Below are positions 20,201 through 30,499 of a stretch of 30,499 nt of DNA, piece after piece. Origin of the DNA: Cudoniella acicularis (Eukaryota > Ascomycota > Leotiomycetes > Helotiales > Helotiaceae); assembly GCA_013054445.1 (NCBI GenBank), contig JAAMPI010000605.1, positions 1 to 30,499 of the forward strand, written 5' to 3'. Position 1 is the first letter of the stretch. Each line of letters starts with the position of its first letter. Position numbers and translations under genes: made by a program. A model generated the notes under the pieces. It saw only the letters and a program-made list of their open reading frames with translations, was not told where the DNA came from and did not search any database.

Positions 20201-23200
20201 TCCAAAAATCTTCACTGAAGGCAATTTTCATTTGGAAGAACAGCAATATCCGCCCTTACGAAGAGAATTTACTTAATCTTCTAGACGAATCCCGATTCAA
20301 AGATGAGATATCTATCTTATTTCAAGGCCAGTCACTAGTTCAACCAGAGCATCGGGAGGCTCTTATGCCTGTACTTCTTCGAATTCTTTACGGAAGATCT
20401 ATATCTCGCAAGGGCGCTGCTAGTGGCAGGCAGGGAATGGAGGCCCGCCGATTGACAGTACTTCGAAATCTAGGTGCTGAAGACCTTGAGGCCTTCTTGG
20501 ATATTGCACTTGGCGAGCTCAAAGGCTTGTCTATGCTTGAAAATGGCAATATTCAAGAATCTATTTTCACTACGGAGATATTGAGTGTTAGGAAGCAGGT
20601 TGGTCTTACCAATATGCTTGAGGGCATTATAAAAGAACTTGGGACGAAGATTGCGCTATTCGTTGCAAAATTGGCGCAGAGTGTTCTTTACTGCACCATT
20701 TATGCATCTCATCAATTACAGGATGACTCCGAAGAAGTTGAGAATGGCGCGATGGATCAAATCAGCCAAACATCCCTACTCAAGGCCGTTCGTCAAACTG
20801 GTCTGAAATCCTTAAGCCTCCTTTTCGCAAATGTACCGAATTTCGACTGGTCACCATACATTGCCAGCATCGTCAAGCATTTAGTTCTTCCAAGACTGGA
20901 GAGTTTGCCAATAGAAACTGCTCAAAGTGTATCAGGACTACTTCGATTATTCTCAACCTGGTCGTCATTTCCGGAGACTGTGCTATTTCTTGAGAACGAG
21001 GCCCAGATTATGCCAAAAATTGCCGAATGTCTTGCACCTCAAAAATCCAAGGATGAAGTGAAGCTGTTCGTCCTAAATATCATCAGAAATGTTGTGAAGT
21101 TTGCTCGCGATCAAGACGATGACGGAATCCGTTCTCGACTAAAGACACATCTCTTAGCCCCGAATATGGATAACTTTTTGATACAGATTGGTGGCGTGTT
21201 GAGGGGACAACAAGATCTCAGCAAGGAACTTCTTGAATCGTGCGTTTTGACGGTCTCGGAGCTTGCACCATTCGTATCCACCTCAACACAAGCTCACAAT
21301 CTGGTTAATGTCTCGATTTTCTTACTCGATCAACCCTCACGACGTGTCAATCCTAAAACCAAAGGAGGCCTTCTACTTGTCCTTGAACATTTCGTCCCGC
21401 TGTACGACCTCCAGAACGATGCCGAGTTAAAAGACAAAGTTTACTCAACTATCACCTCCCTCTTTGGCTTCTTCAAAGATAAGGAGAGTCGAGAAGTGCT
21501 ATCGCAAGTTTTGATGGTATATGCAGAGAATGACCCCGTGATTGGGGATATTGCCAAGATATGCATTGATCTCAATTCCTTCGCAGAAGGTCGTCTTGAC
21601 GAACCTGATTATGACCGCCGATTGAAAGCGTTCAATTTGATCAATACTCCACGGGATACACATTTTACGGCGCATCAATGGACGCCATTGCTCTACAACA
21701 TGCTCTATTACATCAGACATGACGAGGAATTTGGTATCCTATCATCAAACTCTTCTGACGGGCTCTGTCAGTTCATAAATGAAGCCGGAGAAGCCAAAGG
21801 AGAATCCGAGCCGGCTGCTTTCAATAATCTATTACTTACGGTCCTCATACCTGCGATTTTCTTAGGTGTTCGAGAGCCCTCTGAAGTCATTCGAAGAGAG
21901 TATGTAAAAGTGATGGCGCATATAGTTCGAACCTTTCCATCTTGGAAAGAGGTTAGTGACATGCATGGCCTACTCTCTGGAGATGACGAATTAGAATCCT
22001 CATTTTTCAACAATATTCTCGCAGCAGGAAAAGGACGACAATCCAGCGCCCTGGGACAACTCACAGCAGCGGCTGAAAGGGGAGATCTCAGTGGAAATAA
22101 TGTTAGCCATTTTTTCATTCCACTTATTGAGCATTTTATTTTCGACCGGGCTGAGGGCAGCGATGCCCATAATCTCGCGGCTGAAGCTACGACAGCTGTT
22201 GGAATCATATCGGGTTCTCTGGACTGGCCTCAATATCGAGCTATGCTCAGACGGTTTACTGGGTATGTCCAATCAAAACCTGAACTCGAAAAGCAAATAA
22301 TTCGGCTACTCGGTAAGGTCATCGATGCTCTTCCTCTGGCTGCTGAGAGGAGCTTGAATGATGAAGCCGTTACGAAGACCCAAAGTCGACTGGCAATCAC
22401 AATGCCAAAGCAGCCCAAGCTTGCGGAGGATCTTACTTCCAACATTTTGCCACCTCTGACGGCATACCTTCACGATAAAGACGAGTCAACCGTTAGTCTA
22501 CGTGTCCCCGTCGCAGTCATCATCGTCAGGATCTTGAAACTCCTGCCTCATGAGCAATTGAATGAACGACTGCCTGCTGTTTTAACAGATATTTGCCACA
22601 TCCTTAGGAGCAAATCACAAGAGTCTCGTGACATGACTCGCGATACACTGACAAAAGTGTGTGTATTGCTGGGGCCTTCGTGTTTTGGTTTTGTTCTGAA
22701 GGAATTGCGAGGAGCTCTGGCTAGAGGATATCAGTTGCATGTGTTGTCATACACGATGCATTCAATCCTCGTTGCCACAACACCTCAGTATTCTCCTGGT
22801 GATTTGGATTACTGCCTACCATCCATCGTCGCAATCATCATGGATGACATCTTTGGGGCAGCAGGCCAAGAAAAGGACGCAGAAGAATATGTGAGCAAGA
22901 TGAAAGAGGTCAAGAGCAGCAAAAGCCATGACTCGATGGAGTTGATCGCGAAAACAGCTACTCTCAGTCGGCTGACAGATCTCATCAGACCAATACAGGT
23001 GTTACTGAAAGAAAAACTCAATCTTAAAATGGTACGTAAGATAGATGAGCTTCTGAACAGAATCAGTAGTGGTCTGCTCAAGAATTCAGCTGCCCAAGAT
23101 CGGGACAGTCTTATCTTCTGTTATGAGGTTATCCAAGATGTCTACAACAGCGAAAAGCCTCAAGAAAAAGGAAAAAGCGATCATAGGCTCAAGAGGTACC

Positions 23201-25231
23201 TCTTGCAAAAGGGGGCAAAAAAAAAGTGGCGACAGGGGCAGCACGACGATTTATACATATAAATTAGTACGATTCGCTTTCGATGTTCTTCGATCAGTCC
23301 TGAAGAAATACGACAACCTTAGAACTGCAAGTAACCTGACTGGATTCCTTCCCATTCTGGGTGATGCAGTTGCTCAAGGAGAGGAAGAAGTCAAAATTGC
23401 TGCTTTTCGGTTGCTCACTACTATCGTCAAAGTACCATTGAAGGCCACAGATGATAATAGTAATCTATATCGGGTCGCGGCAGCGGAAGCATTGAAGAGC
23501 ATCTTAGCCTCTTCGACGACTACTTCCGACATTGCTCAGGCTTCCCTCAAATTGATCTCAGTGATACTTCGCGACCGGCAAGACGTTGCAGTCAAGGATA
23601 CATCTATTGATGAGCTCCTTTCCCGATTGAGAGAAGATATTACTGAACCCGAACGACGCCATGTGACTTTCAACTTCCTGAGAGCTGTTATGGATGCGAA
23701 AGCTCAAACTGCGATGGTTTACGATACCCTCGACTATGTCGGAACTGTTATGGTCACCAACGATGACAAGGATACTAGAGACTTGGCTCGGGGTGCATAC
23801 TTTCAGTTTCTTCGAGAGTACCCACAGAAGAAGAATCGGTGGACTAAACAACTTGGATTCATTGTAGCCAATCTCAAGTATGAGAGGGAAGGTGGACGAT
23901 TGTCAATTATTGAGGTTATTCACCTCTTACTATCGAAGTCGTCACACGACTTTGTACAAGAGGTTTCCGCCGCATGCTTCGTCCCTCTAATATTCGTTCT
24001 GGCCAACGATGATAGCGAGAAATGTCGAATGGCAGCCGGAGAAGTCATCAAAGAGATATTTAAGAAGGTCGACGAAGATCGAATGGCGACCTTCCTCACA
24101 CTTTTACGTTCTTGGATCAAACAAAGCGAAAACACATCTGTCGTCCGTCTGGCTTTGCAAAGTTATGGCTTCTATTTTGAATCCCAGGACAATGATTCTG
24201 ACCTTGCCATTCTTCAAAATTGTATCCTTGAAACAGCCAAGAAGGCTGAAAATTCGGAGTCGGATTGGGAGCAAATCTACGCTGCATTACAATTAGCAAC
24301 CATCCTGGTCCAAAAGTTCCCCAAGCATATGCTAGGTTCGAAAACAAAACCTCTTTGGTCCGCAATTCGATTTTGTCTCTCGTTCCCACATGCTTGGGTG
24401 AAATTATCCGCAGCAAGGCTCATCAGTATATATTTTGCAGATTTCGCCAGAAACAATATCGAAACAGGGCTAGTCGGGTTGCCTCTCAAAGGTTCGGGAG
24501 GTTTGAGGCTAGCCGACAACGACATGGCAGACCTTATCCGGCGCACATCACACATGTTGAAGACACCAGGGCTGACATCTCTCCTGGCGGACGAAATCGT
24601 CAAGAATCTACTCTTCCTTGGTAGATGCGCGGCTGCCAACGACCTCAAGTGGCAATCTCAAAACAATATAAATGATGAAGAAGAAGACGATGAAGAGGAT
24701 GAGGACATTGGAGAGGCAACCAATAAGAAAACTGCTTTGCAATATGTCTTTGGTAGACTAAGCTTCATCCTGCGGAAAGAAACATCGCCCCCACGCGCTC
24801 CAGCATTAGTGCCCAAAACCTCCACACTCCAAATACTCCAACACCTTACGTCAAAACTGTCGAACGAGTCTCTCATACCTTCTCTTCAAACTATCCTTCT
24901 ACCATTACATAATCTTACCGACCCGTCAATTCCAGCCCCTTATTCCACGGACGAACTCTTCCGCACTGGTTATGAGGAACTTAGGAGCACAAGCGAGGAA
25001 ATAATGGAGAGTTTGAAGAAGAAAGTTGGCACGAAAGAGTACACGGAGGCATTGCTAAGGGTCCGAGAAGGTGTAAGGGAGCGCAGAGAACAGCGACGAG
25101 GTAAAAGGAGGAGGGATGCTGTTAGTGCACCCGAGAAATTTGGAGAAGTGAAAAGAAAGAAGGTTGAGAGGAAGAAAGAGCGAAGAAAGGAAAGAGGGAG
25201 AGAGCATCAATCACGGAGAAACGAGTATTAG
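17291..25231 (+). CDS. UTP20: U3 snoRNP / SSU processome protein Utp20 (DRIM), with a one-base frame break
   Basis: A giant HEAT-repeat protein of the 90S pre-ribosome, needed for 18S rRNA maturation in the nucleolus. Exon 1 is 17291-18684. A 47-nt intron (GTACG..ATAG) follows, and exon 2 runs from 18732 to the TAG at 25229-25231. The N-terminus (SGRIVKTRKVKGG, HQKNHRWESFTTKVSKLSSL) is the conserved Utp20 signature. Alpha-helical repeats fill the rest, with an acidic stretch near 24675-24710 and a very basic Lys/Arg C-terminus. The frame breaks at an A9 run, 23217-23225. The zero frame stops at 23262, but dropping one A continues as KKSGDRGSTTIYTYKLVRFAF, which fits the family. With that correction the total is exactly 2631 codons (2630 residues, near the usual ~2500). 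The break is probably a base-call or real indel in the homopolymer, at about residue 1960. Confidence 0.93.
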
Positions 25232-25702
25232 GGTGTGCTTTGGGGGACGTACTGAATTTTCTGGCGTTATTATTGAGATTTAAAATGACTGAATGGGTGC
25301 TACTCGTAGCATTGAATCATGAGCATTAGCAGGAGTTTAGTACAAATATCTCAACGTTAGAGTGTGGAATCTTGAAGAGTAGAATTGCTGTGTTTCTATA
25401 GTGTTATGGATACATGTTCTAATCTAAGTGTACTGGTAATACAATTTCCATCACAATGAACATGTCCTCGTGTATATCATACATGTACTCTGACACCCAT
25501 GCTTTTCCAAACACTTTTGTAGATCGTATACCCTCTATTTTCGTCACTCCATACCAAGCTATTTTGCAGAGCTCTTGGATCGGCGTGTCGAGGTCCCATG
25601 GCGCGTTGCAAAAGTGATATCGGTCCTTCACCCGATCAGAATATAGTTCTGTTCTTGACCTTGTCGACCCCTTATTTCATCATGAAACTCCCTGGCATCA
25701 TA
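25232..25702. other. Convergent intergenic region, 3' ends of Utp20 and Zim17 genes
   Basis: The 3' flanks of two converging genes. A 70-codon minus-strand frame (25419-25631) is open but has no recognisable domain, signal or neighbour relation; I do not call it a gene. Confidence 0.5.
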
Positions 25703-26387
25703 TCAGTCTTGTGGCTTCGCATCTTGTTTACCCTCGGCCAACTGAACAGTCTCTCCTTCTCCGATCTCGCCCCCTCTCCTCGTAGTAGTTCCGTCTTGCC
25801 AGAACTCAACATCTCCATCCTCACTCAACGTCCCCTTCTTCACAAGCTGTCCTCGTTCTCGCATTAAATCTTCAATCGTGATATTTCTATCGCCGAATAT
25901 CTAGAAGCCCGTTAATTAGCATTTATAGAAGTGCCGCGTGCGCAGGCAGACTAACATTCAAATGATCACTGATAATATGCCTGTTTCTACACTCCGGGCA
26001 AGTAATAAGCACACTGCCCTTATGATATCCTTGCTTTGATATCGTATGCGTACTGCGCGTCGAGCAAGGCGTACATGTAAAGGTTATTTGGTACTCTGGT
26101 TTTGGAGGCGGAGGAGGTGGAGGAACAGGTGTACGCAAGCGCTGGGAAGGCGTCAACCTGTGAGATTTTGATTCAGCCCCGGCTTCAGGTTGAACTTCTG
26201 ACTGCGCTTTTGGTTGAGCTTTGCTTGCTTGAGCGGAGACTGAGAAGAGTCTTGGTTGTGAACGGAAGAAGAGTTGCGCCGAGAATCGTGCAGTTGGCGC
26301 CTGGCGAGTTGGGAAAGCTCCAGACAATATACTCCGCCTCGAAAGCGCTCGAAGAGGCAACATGATGCTCGTGGGTATAGGAGGCAT
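25703..26387 (-). CDS. ZIM17: Zim17/Tim15 (DNL-type zinc finger) mitochondrial Hsp70 escort protein (two exons)
   Basis: It keeps mitochondrial Hsp70 (Ssc1) soluble and active in matrix protein import and folding. Exons are 26387-25956 and 25900-25703; the 55-nt intron has a TGCTAAT branch site, and the product is 209 residues. The N-terminal ~50 residues are rich in Arg, Ser and Ala with few acidic residues, as expected of a presequence. An Ala/Gln/Glu linker and a run of eight Pro (about 88-95) follow. The zinc finger has Cys105/Cys108 and Cys130/Cys133 (TFTCTPC ... ITCPECRNRHIISDHL), with the conserved RxH and DHL of the DNL family. The second exon begins IFGDRNITIEDLM, completing the domain, and ends in an acidic, Gly-rich tail. 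Met9 is an alternative start. The zinc-finger assignment is secure; the import role is taken from the family. Confidence 0.93.
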
Positions 26388-27174
26388 TGTGGAAGGATTC
26401 CGATGCTTTGAGCCAAAGGCTTGAAGACATTCTGAAATGCGGCGAATCTACTCCGTAGATACAAAAGTTAAGGCGGTGTACAACGGCAGAACGACCCCAG
26501 CTGCCTAGCTCAAGTTCTGAAGCCGAAGTTTCCCCACAATATGAGGCTGCGCTGCCTCAAAACGGACTTCAAAGTCTTTCAAGCAAACAAAAATTGGCCG
26601 GTGCTCACGGCGTAGCTTTCCATTCACGCCCGCACTCGAAACCAAAAGTGAATATTTCGTCTCAGATCGAATATTTAAGCGCTTCTTGGCTTCGCTGCTG
26701 TGGAAACTACAACAAGAATGGAGCATACAAGAGCCCAGTAGCCACCCCCACCAAATCGAAAATACAAGCAGAACATACGCGTCGGTTCGTGTTTTGATAT
26801 CCCAAGGCAATTTGTGGTGGGCTATTCCAGAGGCCGAAGGTAAAAAGATGATTTCAGGGCGTGGAAGAGGCAAGATCCGGCCCCCTCGCAGAGTAAGTTT
26901 AACCTCAACTCAGTCGCTCCCATTCACCTTTCCACTTTCCTTCATCTTCCACTTTGGTCCCCACCAACCACCAAACGCAACCTCAGCATGCAACACACGG
27001 ATGATGTACAGTAAGCTGCGCTATTGTACTGTCTGATCGGTGTCAATATGCCAAGCATCAGCGCTTTCGACGGCGCTTTGGCTTATACCTTGTATCGAAG
27101 CCAGAACAAGATCTCTGTAGATCACCTTTCCAACTTCCTTTCAACATTTCTTCCAGATCATAAACTCGGGCAAC
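26388..27174. other. Divergent intergenic region between Zim17 and CUL3 genes
   Basis: Holds the promoters and leaders of both genes. The minus-strand frame 26505-26873 and the plus-strand frame 26686-27036 overlap each other and look like chance. The CUL3-proximal part is pyrimidine-rich and contains an upstream ORF. Confidence 0.5.
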
Positions 27175-27182
27175 ATGGCTGA
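27048..27182 (+). promoter_or_regulatory. Upstream ORF overlapping the CUL3 start codon
   Basis: An ATG at 27048 opens a 44-codon frame that ends at TGA 27180-27182, so it reads through the CUL3 ATG (27175) in another frame. If this ATG lies on the mature mRNA, ribosomes using it would miss the CUL3 start, which would lower CUL3 output. It is irrelevant if transcription starts downstream or if a leader intron removes it (for example one ending at TTTCTTCCAG near 27155). Peptide composition gives no sign of a conserved product. Confidence 0.35.
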
Positions 27183-29725
27183 CTCAACTTCCTCTCAGGG
27201 CATCGTTGGACATGGCGAGAATAATGATTTCGACGCCATGTGGGATCTACTACGCTCGGCCTTGCGAGAGATTCACGAGAAGAATGCCTCCAAACTCTCA
27301 TTCGAACAACTATACCGAGCGTCATACAAGATAGTCCTCAAGAAGCAGGGGGATAGACTTTATGATCGGGTCAAGGAGTTCGAGGAGCAATGGTTCGCCA
27401 TGCAAGTTATGCCATCGATCCGGAAGCTCATTACCAACAACCTCGTCAACATTACCATGGGTGGTATCTCTGGAACCACCGCCAATGAGAGGCGCACAAC
27501 GGGCGAGGACTTTTTGAAGGGATTAAAGGCATCTTGGGAAAACCACATCACTGTCATGAATATGACGACCGACGTCCTTATGTATATGGACAGAGTATAT
27601 TGCGCCGACAACCGGAAGGCCTCGATATTCACAACTGCCATGGGCCTCTTCAGGGATCATATACTACGATCTCCATTGGTGGAATCGGAATCGAACCTCA
27701 TCACTTTCGACATTTTGAACTCGGTTATTCTTGATCAAATCGGAATGGAGCGAGAAGGAGATGTAATCAACAAGCACCTCATCCGTTCATGCATATACAT
27801 GCTCGAAGGCCTTTACGAATCTGACGATGAGAACGAGAATGAGAAGCTGTATTTGACGGTTTTCGAGATCGAGTTCCTGAAGGCTAGCCGGACATTCTAT
27901 CACAATGAGTGCATTTCCCTTCTTCGAGATTCCGACGCGAGCACATGGCTACGCCAAACAAAGAAGCGCTTCTTAGAAGAAGAGGCTCGTTGTCAAACTA
28001 CTATATCTATGCTCACCAGTCAAAAGATTGCCAAGGTTGTCGAACAAGAGATGATTAGCAGTCATCTTCAAGAATTCCTTGCTATGGAAGGTAGTGGAAT
28101 CAAGGCGATGATCGAGAACGATCGTCATGAAGATTTGTCACTGCTTTACCAACTGGTTTCCAGAGTGGATTCATCAAAAGAACCACTTAAAAATGCCCTT
28201 CAAGCTCGCGTAGTGGACTTAGGTTCGGATATCAACAAGGCCATTTTGAACACGGATTTTTCGAATTTACCAGCTGCGGCCGAGGATGGTGAGACTGCGG
28301 AAGGTGGTGACAAAGCCAAGACACCCAAACCGAATACAGCTTCTAAAGCCACTGCGGCAGCCATCAAGTGGGTTGACGAAGTGCTTCAACTCAAAGACAA
28401 ATTCGACACAATGTGGAAGAAATGCCTTGATGAGGACTTGATTCTTCAAACTGCGCTAACAAAGAGCTTCTCTGATTTCATCAACTTGTTCCCTCGGTGC
28501 TCGGAATATGTGTCCTTATTCATTGACGACAACCTGAAGCGTGGGATCAAGGGCAAGACAGAAGCCGAGATTGATGAGGTCCTCGATAAAGCCACCACCC
28601 TAATCCGTTACATTCAAGACAAGGATATGTTCGAGCGGTACTACAAGAAGCATCTCGCGCGCAGATTGTTACACGGCAAGTCAGAGAGCGCTGAAGTTGA
28701 GAAGCAAATGATTTCGCGAATGAAGCTGGAAATTGGCAATGCGTTCACTACCAAGTTGGAGGGCATGTTTAAAGACATGAATATGTCCGAGGAGCTCACA
28801 TCAGGCTATCGAACATATATTCGCAATCTGGGCGATAGGGACGATAAACAAATCGACCTTGGAATTAATGTTCTCACCACAAATCATTGGCCAATGGAAT
28901 CTATGGGTAGCAACAAGGATAAGAGCGAAGACCAGAGACAAAATTGCAATTGGCCTGCAGAGATCATTGCTCTCCAAGAGTCGTTCAAAGCATACTATCT
29001 GAAAGAGCGGAATGGCAGAACATTGACCTGGTCTGGTTTCCTGGGTAATGCAGATATTCGCTGCATATTTCCAAGGATTCCTGGGAAAGAAGGGGTTCTC
29101 GGACGCGAACGAAAACATGAGATCAATGTCCCGACATACGGCATGGTCATCCTGCTTCTCTTCAACGATCTTGTTGATGACGCGAGTCTATCCTTCGAAG
29201 AAATTCAAGAGCAAACCAACATTCCAACGCAGGATCTCTCCCGAATACTCTTCACATTGTCTGTTCTACCCAAAGCTAGAGTTTTGACCAAGAGTCCTGC
29301 CAATAAAGAACACCCAAAGCCTGGGGACAAGTTTGCTTTCAACAAGGCTTTCACAAGTAAGGCAGTCAAGATTAAGGCTCCCGTCATATCTGGTGCTGTG
29401 AGCAAGGTCGAGGGCGAGGACGAACGAAAGGAGACGGAGGATAGGAATGATGAGCACAGAGGAAATGTTATCGATACTGTAATTGTCAGGATTATGAAGT
29501 ACGCCCCTCACTTTATGCTTCTGAAACCCTTTTTACTAACTGAATGACAGAGCGCGGAAAGAACTTACCCACCAACTGCTCTTTACCGAGGTCATCTCAC
29601 AACTATCTCAACGCTTCAAGCCAGATCTTGGAATGATGAAGCGCCGTATTGAGAGTTTGATCGAGCGGGAGTATTTGGAACGAGTGGAGGACGCGGCGAC
29701 TCCGACCTACCGATATTTGGCATAG
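27175..29725 (+). CDS. CUL3: Cullin-3, scaffold of BTB-type ubiquitin ligases (two exons)
   Basis: Scaffold of CRL3 E3 ubiquitin ligases; it binds BTB adaptor proteins at its N-terminus and Rbx1 at its C-terminus. Exons are 27175-29498 and 29551-29725, totalling 832 residues. The N-terminus (MWDLLRSALREIHEKNASKLSFEQLYRASYKIVL, in two blocks) is CUL3-like rather than CUL1- or CUL4-like. The cullin homology domain contains KDMFERYYKKHLARRLL, the TxNxWP-type LTTNHWP, and the winged-helix C-terminus ending YRYLA, the usual cullin end. The neddylation motif IVRIMKARKELTHQLL puts the acceptor at Lys775, 57 residues from the end, as in human CUL3. The 52-nt intron (GTACG..ACAG, branch TACTAAC) splits that very lysine codon, AA|A. 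An Ala/Glu/Lys-rich low-complexity insert at about residues 364-390 is likely a disordered loop. A few upstream ATGs exist; the chosen one opens the conserved N-terminus. Confidence 0.95.
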
Positions 29726-30499
29726 AATCCCGGAAGGGCAAAACCAAAGTTAGCATTTATTGCCGCTTATTGATGATGCAATGCATAGCTTGCGAGACGG
29801 AAGGAGGTTGGGTTCTTTTCTGGCGAATTGGCGGGGAATAGCGAAGGCGCAAATCATCGGTGGTTTTATTGAGCGAGTCAGCCAGAATGATCTTTTTCAG
29901 AGATCATGTAAGTAGCTTTGCACCACATAGACTTTGGTCATACAATCCCAGAGTAATTGAAACAAGACAGTCAAACAGTTTTTGTCCACCAAATATATTG
30001 AATCATTAATGATTGCGCCCTGAGTCCCAGATATAGCCCAAGTACCCACACCCTGTCATCCTGTGTTCATATTCTTACTCACGGAGCCCCAGTACCGTAG
30101 AGATAAACGAGAGTCGGCTTGCGCTATACCTAATATAGACAGCAGTGAACGCTTCGTCTAGTACGTACTATAAGCCCTTTTTTATATAGTATAGGATCTC
30201 GTACTATAAAAATTAATCCTATCCCTAGAATACAGATAAAAAGATTAATAGGGCTATTGACTTCTAAATATCCCTGTTTCTGTAGATAATTTAGGACTTC
30301 CACACTCCGTATTAGGTCTAGCACAAAAATTTCTCGGCATGCCATTTCCCATGTGATAACACGCCCCTATTCCGCTTCGGTTGGAAGCCCCTTTCACCAA
30401 GAAACAACACAATTTATGAAGGCAGATCTTCAAGCCCCTAAGATGCAGATTTTCACCAATTATTATCCATATTCGCAACTGTCATACTTCGTTGAATTG
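29726..30499. other. AT-rich region at the right edge, no recognised gene
   Basis: The first part is the 3' flank of CUL3. From about 30130 to 30300 the DNA is very AT-rich with small inverted and direct repeats, possibly a decayed mobile element. Minus-strand frames of 71 and 74 codons overlap this part and lack recognisable features. Confidence 0.45.
30159..30209. repeat. AT-rich cluster of short palindromes and direct repeats
   Basis: TAGTACGTACTA (30159-30170) is a perfect 12-bp palindrome. CGTACTATAA occurs twice (30164-30173 and 30200-30209). TACTATA (30166-30172) can pair with TATAGTA (30185-30191). This may be the remnant of a transposon end; there is no clear partner in the window. 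Confidence 0.4.

Noticed and set aside
25419..25631. 70-codon minus-strand frame between the converging Utp20 and Zim17 genes
   Set aside because: Open, but of a length expected by chance and without a recognisable domain or signal.
26505..27036. 122-codon minus- and 116-codon plus-strand frames in the Zim17-CUL3 gap
   Set aside because: They overlap each other antiparallel and sit in leader or promoter sequence; neither has domain features.

Overview
The window is nuclear DNA from a filamentous ascomycete (Pezizomycotina; I lean to Leotiomycetes, from general impression only). The evidence is many short spliceosomal introns (about 46-79 nt) with GT..AG ends and CTAAC/CTGAC-like branch sites, a mitochondrion-targeted EF-Tu encoded in the nucleus, and orthologues of Utp20, CUL3, Zim17/Tim15 and Cwf19/Drn1. 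All gene models are spliced by eye; exon lengths were checked to sum to whole codons.

Layout. 1-46 (-): the first codons of a gene running off the left edge. 689-991: a roughly 300-bp AT-rich, MITE-like element with imperfect terminal inverted repeats. 1441-2877 (-): mitochondrial EF-Tu, 3 exons. 3178-4919 (-): a multi-pass membrane protein gene with an in-frame UAG and a second discontinuity, probably a pseudogene. 5193-7450 (-): a membrane-anchored alpha/beta-hydrolase of the tripeptidyl-aminopeptidase type, 4 exons. 8390-9338 (-): a disordered Gly/His-rich protein with internal repeats and an unresolved 5' end. 10530-10700 (+): a tRNA-like Pol III gene with an unusually long, folded insert. 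12124-14525 (+): an MscS-like channel with an EF-hand, 4 exons. 15241-16996 (-) and 17291-25231 (+): a divergent pair, Cwf19/Drn1-like lariat-debranching cofactor and the giant ribosome-assembly protein Utp20. The Utp20 reading frame breaks by one base in an A9 run. 25703-26387 (-): Zim17/Tim15 zinc-finger co-chaperone. 27175-29725 (+): cullin-3. The right end, 29726-30499, is AT-rich and without a recognisable gene.

Most genes are conserved housekeeping genes and do not form a cluster with one task. Two act in mitochondria (EF-Tu, Zim17), two in nuclear RNA biology (Cwf19-like, Utp20), and one in protein turnover (CUL3). The most unusual items are the tRNA-like gene with a roughly 95-nt hairpin-rich insert, the inverted-repeat element, the two coding frames interrupted in otherwise well-preserved genes, and an upstream ORF that overlaps the CUL3 start codon. 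I saw no rRNA, CRISPR array, virus or biosynthetic gene cluster.
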